From Candidatus Didemnitutus sp. (GTDB lineage Bacteria; Verrucomicrobiota; Verrucomicrobiia; Opitutales; Opitutaceae): a stretch of 64,000 nt of DNA. Location of the stretch: NCBI GenBank assembly GCA_017991595.1, contig JAGOQJ010000008.1:1-64000 (forward strand). The letters are read 5' to 3'. A model generated the notes under the pieces. It was not told the origin of the DNA, did not search any database, and saw nothing but the letters and a program-made list of their open reading frames with translations. Below, piece by piece: positions 26,449 to 34,918 of the stretch (position 1 is the stretch's first letter; the number at the start of each line of letters is the position of its first letter). A program made the position numbers and the translations under genes.

Positions 26449-26832
26449 ATGAGCAACATCCCCTCCGATCTCCGTTACGCGAAATCCCACGAATGGCTGA
26501 AGGTCGCCGCCGACGGCACCGCGCTGGTGGGCATCACCGACTACGCGCAGAGCAGCCTCGGTGATATCACGTTCGTGCAGCTGCCGAAGGTCGGCATGGA
26601 ACTGCGGGCCGGCACCTCCTTCGGCGTCGTGGAGTCCGTGAAAGCGGCGTCCGACGTTTATGCTCCGGTGGGGGGCACGGTGCTCGAGGTCAACAAGGCA
26701 CTCGATGCCAATCCCGAGACGGTGAACAACGCGCCTTACACCGACGGCTGGATGCTGAAGCTCAAGCTCACCAATCCCGCCGACGTCAACTCGCTGATGA
26801 CGTCCGAGGACTACGCCAAGGTTACCGGCTGA
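26449..26832 (+). CDS. gcvH: Glycine cleavage system H protein
   Basis: A 127-residue lipoyl carrier of the glycine cleavage system. The lipoylated lysine is in GVVESVKAASDVYAPV, and the SHEWLKVAADGTALVGITDYAQ opening and PYTDGWMLKLKL ending are standard. It shuttles the aminomethyl intermediate between P, T and L proteins. It is the second gene of gcvTH, with a terminator 26 bp downstream. Confidence 0.97.
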   Translation: MSNIPSDLRYAKSHEWLKVAADGTALVGITDYAQSSLGDITFVQLPKVGMELRAGTSFGVVESVKAASDVYAPVGGTVLEVNKALDANPETVNNAPYTDGWMLKLKLTNPADVNSLMTSEDYAKVTG

Positions 26833-26857
26833 ACGAGTTTTCCGTGAATCGGCGATT

Positions 26858-26881
26858 ACCCCTTGCGCCAGCGGGGTTTTT
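26858..26881 (+). terminator. Rho-independent terminator of gcvTH
   Basis: The stem ACCCC (26858-26862) / GGGGT (26873-26877) with a partly paired 10-nt loop is followed by TTTTT. It lies 26 bp after gcvH and just before the efflux operon. Confidence 0.75.
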
Positions 26882-26898
26882 GACGAGATTCGGGCGCA

Positions 26899-28008
26899 AT
26901 GTCGCCCTTGATTCGCTCTGTGGCCGTCGGCGCCTTCGGTGCCGTGTTACTCCTTGCTGGTTGCGGTAAACCCGGTGCCTCCAACACCGGTGCCGCGCCG
27001 GCCGCGCGCCCTGCGCAGCCGGTTGAGGTGGTGGCGGTCGCACGCCGCGATCTCGTCGAGTCGCTCTCGCTGGTCGGCTCTTTGGCGCCGAACGAGACCG
27101 CGCAGATCCGCGCCGAGCTGTCGGGACAGGTGCGCAGCGTGGATTTCAACGAAGGCGAATTCGTCCGCCGCGGCCACGTGCTGCTCCGCATCGACGATTC
27201 CGAACTGCGCGCCCAGCTGGCCCAGGCCGAATCGCGCCACCGGCTCGCGGAGCTCAATCTCAAGCGCAGCGAGGACCTGACGCAGGCGCGCTCGATGTCC
27301 CAAGCCGAGCTCGATCGCGTGCGCTCGGAATTCAGCTCGGCCGAGGCAGAGTTGCGTCTGCTGCGCGTCCGCGTCGCCAAGATGGAGATCAAGGCGCCCT
27401 TCGACGGCATCGTCGGTGCGCGCACCATCTCGCCCGGCGATTACGTGACTGCGGCGACCGTTATCACGACGCTCGACGATTTGAGCCGGTTGAAACTCGA
27501 TTTCCAGGTGCCGGAGCGTTTCGCCGAGCGCGTGCGTCCGGGTTCGGTCTTCACCGTGCGGGCGCAAACTCCGGCCGGCGAAGTGCGGGAGGACGGCGAG
27601 GTTTATTTCGTTTCTTCGGTCATCGATCGCGCCACGCGCTCGAGCCAGGTCAAGGGCTTCCTCAAAACCGAGACGCCGGGGCTCAAGCCCGGTATGTTCG
27701 CCAACATCGACATCGTGCTGCAGGTGCGGCGCGGGGCGTTGACCGTGCCCGAAGGCTCCGTGCTCACCACGCCCGGCGGCACGCAGGTGATTGCCGTGCG
27801 CGAGCAAGGTGCGGACAAAGTTGCGCAGTTCATCCCCGTCACGTTGGGGCTGCGCGAGAAGGGCTTGGTGGAGGTGATTCCAGTCAAGGAGGGCGATCTG
27901 GCCGAGAACCAGAGTGTTGTCGCGTCCGGTGTCGGGGCGTTGATTCTTTTCCCCGGGGCCAAGCTGGAGCCGCGTCCGCTGCGCCCGGAGTTCCGGATCG
28001 GAGCGTAA
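26899..28008 (+). CDS. RND efflux periplasmic adaptor (membrane fusion lipoprotein)
   Basis: A 369-residue MFP/HlyD-type adaptor. The leader ends in a perfect lipobox (LLLAGC, Cys about 22). A lipoyl-like barrel (SLVGSLAPNETAQIRAELSGQV, completed after the hairpin by MEIKAPFDGIVGAR), an alpha-helical hairpin (about 95-150), a beta-barrel domain and a membrane-proximal domain follow. It would bridge the inner-membrane pump to an outer-membrane channel. The pump gene starts 3 bp downstream. No TolC-type gene is present, so the channel must be supplied from elsewhere. Confidence 0.92.
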   Translation: MSPLIRSVAVGAFGAVLLLAGCGKPGASNTGAAPAARPAQPVEVVAVARRDLVESLSLVGSLAPNETAQIRAELSGQVRSVDFNEGEFVRRGHVLLRIDDSELRAQLAQAESRHRLAELNLKRSEDLTQARSMSQAELDRVRSEFSSAEAELRLLRVRVAKMEIKAPFDGIVGARTISPGDYVTAATVITTLDDLSRLKLDFQVPERFAERVRPGSVFTVRAQTPAGEVREDGEVYFVSSVIDRATRSSQVKGFLKTETPGLKPGMFANIDIVLQVRRGALTVPEGSVLTTPGGTQVIAVREQGADKVAQFIPVTLGLREKGLVEVIPVKEGDLAENQSVVASGVGALILFPGAKLEPRPLRPEFRIGA

Positions 28009-28011
28009 GCC

Positions 28012-31000
28012 ATGATCCTCTCCGATATCTCCATCCGTCGTCCGGTGGTCGCCTTGGTGGCGTCCATCCTCATTATGCTCATTGGCATCCTGAGCTTCGT
28101 CCGGTTGCCGGTGCGGGAGTATCCGTTGATCGACTCGCCGATCGTCACGGTCGAGACCTCCTACCGCGGCGCTTCGGCCGAGGTCGTCGAGGCGAAGGTC
28201 ACCGAACCGCTGGAACGCGAAATTGCTTCGATCGACGGCATCCGCGTGATCCGCTCCGACTCGCAGGAGGAGAATTCACGCATCACCGTCGAATTCAATC
28301 TCGACCGGGATGTCGATGAGGCGGCGAACGATGTGCGCGATCGGGTCAGCCGCGCTCGCGGCCGTTTGCCGGATGAGATCGAGGAGCCGCAGGTCACGAA
28401 GGCCGACGCCGATTCATCGCCGGTGATCACCTTGGCATTCAACTCCGACCGCTACAGCCGCCTTGAGCTGCGCGAGATGGTCGAGCGCGTCGCGATCCAG
28501 CGGCTCCAGACGATCCCGGGCGTCGGCTCGGTGAACGTCCGCGGCCCGCGCTACGCGATGCGCCTGTGGGTCGACAGTGACCGCCTCGCTGCGCACCAGC
28601 TCACGATCGCTGACGTCGAAGCCGCGCTGCGGCAGCAAAACGTCGAAATTCCGGGTGGCCGCATCGAGTCGACCGCGCGCGAGTTCCCTGTTCGCACCGA
28701 GGGCCGCATGACCGAGGTCTCGGAGTTCGAGAATCTCGTGTTGGCGACGCGCAACGGTCACCAGGTGAAATTCTCCGATGTGGGCCGCGTCGAGCTCGGC
28801 TCGGAGGAATACCGCTCCGAGAGCTATTTCAAGGGCCGACCCACCGTCGGCGTGCAGGTGCTGCGCCAGTCGCAGGCGAACCTGCTCGACGTCGCGAACG
28901 GCGTGAAGGCGATGATTCCGCATATCCGCTCCGACGTGCCCGAGGGCGTGAACGTGGAGGTCGGGTTCGACAGCTCCGTGTTCGTGGACCGCTCCGTCAA
29001 GGAGGTCTACAAGACGCTGTGGGAGGCGTCGGTGCTCGTCGTGCTGATGATCTTCCTCTTCCTACGCGATTGGCGCGCGACGATGGTGCCGCTCGTGGCG
29101 ATCCCGGTGTCGATTGTCGGCTCCTTCGCCGTAATGAGTTCGCTGGGTTTCTCGGTCAACATCCTGACGTTGCTGGCGCTGGTGCTCGCGGTCGGCCTCG
29201 TAGTCGACGACGCGATCGTGATGTTGGAAAACATCTACCGGCGCATGGAGGAAGGCGAGGCGCCGATCCACGCGGCCATCTTCGGGGCGCGCCAAGTAGC
29301 CTTCGCCGTCATCGCCACGACCCTGACCCTGGCCGCGGTGTTTCTGCCGGTAGCGTTTCAATCCGGGCAGACGGGACGGCTCTTCTTCGAGTTCGGCATC
29401 ACGCTCGCAGTGTCCGTGCTCGTGTCGGCATTCGTGGCGCTGACGCTGACACCGATGCTTTGCTCGCGTATCCTGCGGGCCAAGATCGTCAACGGCCACG
29501 CGCAGCACGGCTGGTTTTACGAGAAAACGGAACCGTTCTTCGTGAAACTGAACGCCCTCTTTGAGCGCACGCTCAAGGCGGCGTTGCGGGCAAAGACGGT
29601 GGTGCTCGTCGCCGTGGCGCTCTTCACTGTCGGTGGCATCGCGCTCTACACGCAGCTGCAGCGCGAGCTCACGCCGCTCGAGGATCGAGGCATCTTCACC
29701 GCCAATCTCATCGCCCCGATCGGGGCCACGCCCGAATACCTCCGGCTCTACTCCTACGACATGGAGCAGATGATCCTGAAGATCCCTGAAATCGAGCGCA
29801 CCTTCCATCGCACGGGCGACGGCGGCCGTGCCTTCGTCTTTGCGACGCTCAAGCCGTGGGAGGAGCGCGAGCGCAAGACGCAGGAAATCGTCGCCGATCT
29901 CCGCCGGCAGTTCCAGCGCGAGATCACGGGCGGGCAGGCTGTCGCGAATCCGGTTCGCCCCTTCGGTCGCGGTCCGCGCGGCGGCAGCAGCGGGGTGAGT
30001 TTTGTGCTCTTGGGCAGCGATTTTGACGAGTTGCAGCGGCTCGGCGCGGAGTTCCTCACGGCGATGCGCGACAGTGGCCAGTTCATCCAGCCGCGCGTCG
30101 ATCCCTCGCCGACGAAACCGCAGCTCGATGTGCGCATCGACCGCGCCAAGGCGGCTGACCTCGGCGTCTCGGTGAACGTCGTGGCTTCCACGCTTGAATC
30201 CCTGCTCGGCAGCCGCCGAGTCACGGAGTTCCAGCGCGGCAACCAGCAGTATTACGTCATGGTGCAGGTGACCGACGAAAACCGCGCCACGCCGGCCGAT
30301 CTCGCCCGCCTCTATGTGCGTTCGCGCGACGGTGTGCTGGTGCAGCTCAGCAATCTCGTCAGCTGGTCCGAGGCGACCGTGCCGGAGAGCTACCCCCACT
30401 TCAACCGGTTGCGCTCGGTCACGGTCTCCGCGCAGATGGGGGAAGGCCGCACGATCGGTGACGGCGTGGTTTTCATGGAGCAGCTGGCCGAGCAGAAATT
30501 GCCCGCCGGCTACACCTACGCGTGGGACGGCGAGACGCGCGAGTTCGTCGAGAGCGGCAACGACACGCTCATCCTCTTCGCCCTCGCGCTGGTGTTCACC
30601 TTCCTGATCCTGGCGGCGCAGTTCGAGTCGTGGATCCATCCGGCCACGATCTTCACCGGTGTTTTCATCGCCATCGCGGGCGGCCTGCTTGTGCTCTATT
30701 GCACGCGCTTCTGGGGCGCACCCATGACCGACAATCTCTTCTCGCGCTTCGGCCTGATCATGTTGATCGGCCTGGTGGCGAAGAACGGCATCCTCATCGT
30801 GGAGTTCGCGAACCAGCTGCAGGTGGAGAAGGGGCTCAATGCCGCCGAAGCGGCCTTCGAGGCTGCCACCATCCGCTTCCGCCCGATTCTGATGACGTCG
30901 ATCTCGACGATCCTCGGCGCGGTGCCGATCGCGTTCGCCTCCGGCGCCGGTGCGGAGACGCGCAACCCGATGGGCATCGTGGTTGTCGGCGGATTGCTCA

Positions 31001-31161
31001 TCTCGACCATCATCACGCTCTACGTCATCCCGATCGTCTATCTCTTGATGGACAAGATCTGCCTGCGCCTGACCGGCCGCAACAGCGCCCACGGCCTGAT
31101 CAAGGCCGAGGAAATCGCCCGCGAGACCGAGTCCATCGCCGCGGCGAACAACGCGCGTTGA
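28012..31161 (+). CDS. RND family efflux pump permease (HAE1/AcrB-like)
   Basis: A 1049-residue inner-membrane transporter with the 12-segment RND layout: the first membrane helix begins at ISIRRPVVALVASILI, a large periplasmic loop follows, and there is a helix block near 335-500, a second periplasmic loop and a final helix block from about 860. The VGLVVDDAIVMLENIYRRMEEGE segment carries the paired aspartates of the proton relay. RND pumps of this type expel hydrophobic drugs, bile-like compounds or dyes; the substrate cannot be predicted. It forms an operon with the adaptor. Sequence style is closer to the MexF/AcrB-like multidrug group than to CusA metal pumps. Confidence 0.94.
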   Translation: MILSDISIRRPVVALVASILIMLIGILSFVRLPVREYPLIDSPIVTVETSYRGASAEVVEAKVTEPLEREIASIDGIRVIRSDSQEENSRITVEFNLDRDVDEAANDVRDRVSRARGRLPDEIEEPQVTKADADSSPVITLAFNSDRYSRLELREMVERVAIQRLQTIPGVGSVNVRGPRYAMRLWVDSDRLAAHQLTIADVEAALRQQNVEIPGGRIESTAREFPVRTEGRMTEVSEFENLVLATRNGHQVKFSDVGRVELGSEEYRSESYFKGRPTVGVQVLRQSQANLLDVANGVKAMIPHIRSDVPEGVNVEVGFDSSVFVDRSVKEVYKTLWEASVLVVLMIFLFLRDWRATMVPLVAIPVSIVGSFAVMSSLGFSVNILTLLALVLAVGLVVDDAIVMLENIYRRMEEGEAPIHAAIFGARQVAFAVIATTLTLAAVFLPVAFQSGQTGRLFFEFGITLAVSVLVSAFVALTLTPMLCSRILRAKIVNGHAQHGWFYEKTEPFFVKLNALFERTLKAALRAKTVVLVAVALFTVGGIALYTQLQRELTPLEDRGIFTANLIAPIGATPEYLRLYSYDMEQMILKIPEIERTFHRTGDGGRAFVFATLKPWEERERKTQEIVADLRRQFQREITGGQAVANPVRPFGRGPRGGSSGVSFVLLGSDFDELQRLGAEFLTAMRDSGQFIQPRVDPSPTKPQLDVRIDRAKAADLGVSVNVVASTLESLLGSRRVTEFQRGNQQYYVMVQVTDENRATPADLARLYVRSRDGVLVQLSNLVSWSEATVPESYPHFNRLRSVTVSAQMGEGRTIGDGVVFMEQLAEQKLPAGYTYAWDGETREFVESGNDTLILFALALVFTFLILAAQFESWIHPATIFTGVFIAIAGGLLVLYCTRFWGAPMTDNLFSRFGLIMLIGLVAKNGILIVEFANQLQVEKGLNAAEAAFEAATIRFRPILMTSISTILGAVPIAFASGAGAETRNPMGIVVVGGLLISTIITLYVIPIVYLLMDKICLRLTGRNSAHGLIKAEEIARETESIAAANNAR

Positions 31162-31221
31162 GCGATGGCACCCGCCGCCTCGCGGTTTGACCCGCGCGGC
31201 GGTGTTGGATAGTGTAAAAGC

Positions 31222-31707
31222 ATGACTTGGCTCGAGATCCTTGAAGGGCTCAGCTACGCGGTGACCATCATCGGTCTGCCGATGGCCATCTATGTCTACA
31301 TCCGCGACCGGCGCCGTGAACGGACGAACGACGACGAGGAGGTCTATCTCCAGCTGGCGGATGACTATGAGAAATTCCTCAAGCTGGTGCTCGATAATGC
31401 CGACCTGCGGTTGATGACGGCCTCAGTGAACAGCCTGCAATTGACGGCCGAGCAGATCGAGCGCCGCAACGTGTTGTTCGAGATCCTCGTGGCGCTCTTC
31501 GAGCGGGCCTACATCCTCGTCTATGAGGAGAAGATGAGCCGACAGGCAACTCGCCTCTGGCGCACATGGGAGGACTACATGCGCGAGTGGTGCCGCCGAA
31601 GCGATTTTCGCGCCGTGCTGCCAAAATTGCTCGAAGGCGAGGACCCGGATTTTGCCCGCCACATCACGCGCATCGCCGAAGAGGAGAGTCGCACGGCAGG
31701 CTCCTGA
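31222..31707 (+). CDS. Membrane-anchored protein of unknown function
   Basis: A 161-residue protein with one N-terminal membrane segment (about 11-28, YAVTIIGLPMAIYVYI). A charged helical cytoplasmic domain follows (EEVYLQLADDYEKFLKLVLDNADLRL, then a helix with LFERAYILVYEEK and LWRTWEDYMREWCRRSDF). I do not recognise the family. The pattern of aromatic and charged residues resembles small anchored proteins found near transporters. It lies 60 bp after the RND pump in the same direction. The gap contains a GC-rich hairpin without a T tract, so co-transcription is uncertain. Confidence 0.7.
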   Translation: MTWLEILEGLSYAVTIIGLPMAIYVYIRDRRRERTNDDEEVYLQLADDYEKFLKLVLDNADLRLMTASVNSLQLTAEQIERRNVLFEILVALFERAYILVYEEKMSRQATRLWRTWEDYMREWCRRSDFRAVLPKLLEGEDPDFARHITRIAEEESRTAGS

Positions 31708-31759
31708 GGCGTGCGGGCCGATCTGGTGCCGTGCAGTCGTCTTGCTCGTTGGGCAGGCG

Positions 31760-31785
31760 AAAAAAGGGCGGCCGTGAGGCCGCCC
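31760..31785 (-). terminator. Rho-independent terminator of typA
   Basis: On the minus strand the perfect 8-bp stem GGGCGGCC/GGCCGCCC (31778-31785 with 31766-31773, 4-nt loop) is followed by six T (complement of 31760-31765), 24 bp after the typA stop. Confidence 0.92.
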
Positions 31786-31809
31786 GAGGAAGTAGAGAAG
31801 GAACGCGAT

Positions 31810-33639
<1,830 letters not shown>

Positions 33640-33854
33640 ACCTGGCGGCTCCTGGTGAAGCGGAAAAAGGTTCACGGTGCGGCCGGGCTTCCGACTTGGC
33701 AAGGACGAAGCTTGGGGCGATTTCGTCCAAGGTGGTGGGGCGTCCGGGGAGTCCGGCAAGCCCTGTAAAACCGCTCGGACAGCGCGCCGGGCCGGCTTTC
33801 GGCTCGTGGTTCCGGGCTGAAGGACTGCCCGGCGCACTGTCAAAGGGTTCTACT

Positions 33855-33891
33855 AAAGAATGAGGCCCGGACTCCTTGCGGAATCCGGGCC
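33855..33891 (-). terminator. Terminator-like hairpin ending the structured region
   Basis: Read on the minus strand, bases 33891-33864 form 12 consecutive pairs (one a T-G wobble) closed by a GCAA tetraloop and followed by TCATTCTTT. On the plus strand the hairpin is followed by AAATTCGGG, so its polarity as a terminator is minus. The T tract is interrupted, so efficiency is uncertain. Confidence 0.6.
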
Positions 33892-34761
33892 AAATTCGGG
33901 AGTGGGCGTTCGCCACGCGCTCTTTCCCATGCGCACTTGTTTGGCGCTCTCGCCGGTTGGCGGGCCAAGTGCTTCCCGACGCTACTCACCGCGGCAAGCG
34001 ATGCTCTCGGTCTCATAGCGGGACCGTTCCGGCCCTTTCAGGCGCGGAATCTATCGAGTGAGGCCTCTACGCCCGGTTCGGTGACCACCTGCCGGTGGTT
34101 CGCTCGCCGGACGGGTGCTGGGACGCCTGCAAGAATACAGTTCGCACCGGCACCTTGACCACGGGGACGGCCACCGCTTCTGGCAGTGCGTTGGCCCCGT
34201 GCGACGGGTCTGACCTCTTACCTCTCAGGCTGCGTTCGACTTGCAGTTGGGTGATCCCGGTTTGCGGGACCGCCCCATCTTGGAAGGCTGGCGGGTTGTT
34301 GCCATCCCGCGCCGCTCCACGCCGCGTTCGTCTCTTTGCGCGCCCCGCCGATAGCGTCAGCCGGGCCTTTTGGAGGGCTTTTAACTCTCCCGAAACGATC
34401 GCTGCGTTCTGGTCGTGCAGTAGCAGCCGTAACCCTCTGGGTAACTGCATCAGCAACAGGCCCGAAACTGGCCTGCCGCCTGACTCGACTTGGCGCGGTT
34501 TCTTAATTCGCGCTTCGCCGCTCAGTTCCATTATTCGCAGTATCCCTCGCAGCTTGCACCGCGCGGGACTGGATCGGTTGCGACACCGTCCAGAGGAACT
34601 GGTGACATATGCCTGGCGCAGCTTGCGCTGCGGAGGGGAGGACCGCACCAGTTGCGGCCCGCCTTTCCCCGGTTGCCCGGGATTATCCCAGTCGCGCTCT
34701 CGACGGTTTTTTCATGCCGCCGCGCTTCTCGACTGTTCTATCAAGGAACAGTGATAATGTG

Positions 34762-34874
34762 CGGCTGACCGTTGTGGAAGTCCACCGGTTCTTACCCCCA
34801 AGTTGCTCACCTGCGCGCACGGTGAATAACTTGGGAGCGACGACTTGCTCACGAGTTGCTCACAAGGTCAGCCG
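34762..34874. repeat. Nested inverted repeat with three GTTGCTCAC-type direct repeats
   Basis: The outer stem 34762-34776/34861-34874 has 14 pairs and one bulged G. Inside is a hairpin with CCCAAGTT (34797-34804) / AACTTGGG (34828-34835) plus CACC/GGTG across a symmetric internal loop. The motif AGTTGCTCAC occurs at 34801-34810 and 34854-34863, with the variant ACTTGCTCAC at 34843-34852. Confidence 0.7.
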
Positions 34875-34918
34875 GCAGCCAATCCGCGCGCGTCCGGCAC
34901 GCACGGGCCGCGAATCCG

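Larger units (their letters stand above)
33855..34918 (-). ncRNA. Candidate large structured non-coding RNA (unidentified)
   Basis: No convincing protein gene is seen between the Sel1 gene stop and typA. The region is rich in perfect hairpins: 33864-33891, 34032-34043, 34160-34201, 34457-34475, 34569-34593, 34617-34632, 34668-34681, 34732-34752, 34797-34835, and a long-range stem 34762-34776/34861-34874. On the minus strand three of the loops read GCAA and one GAAA (GNRA); on the plus strand they read TTGC/TTTC, so the RNA, if real, is minus-strand. Base composition is less GC-biased than the genes around it. I looked for RNase P RNA, tmRNA, 6S, SRP, group I/II intron and rRNA signatures and found none complete. 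A 193-codon minus frame (34067-34648) overlaps but uses rare codons and matches nothing I know. The 216 bp from 33640 to 33855 hold only the typA leader. Confidence 0.45.

Noticed and set aside
34067-34648. A 193-codon open frame on the minus strand inside the gene-free region
   Set aside because: It uses many codons that are rare in the window (TTA, CTA, AGA), lacks the GC bias at third positions of the surrounding genes, matches no family I know and overlaps stable hairpins. It is kept only as an alternative to the RNA interpretation.
34797-34835. DnaA-box-like TTATTCACC and a possible replication origin
   Set aside because: Only one imperfect box is present, with no cluster, no AT-rich unwinding region and no dnaA/dnaN/gidA nearby.
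33855-34918. RNase P RNA, tmRNA or a group II intron as the identity of the structured region
   Set aside because: A GGGGAAAGGCGGGCC stretch (minus strand near 34665) and a GGTAAGAG string near 34215 vaguely recall RNase P, but the conserved core strings are not present together. There is no CCA-ended tRNA-like end, no tag frame, and no intron domain V.
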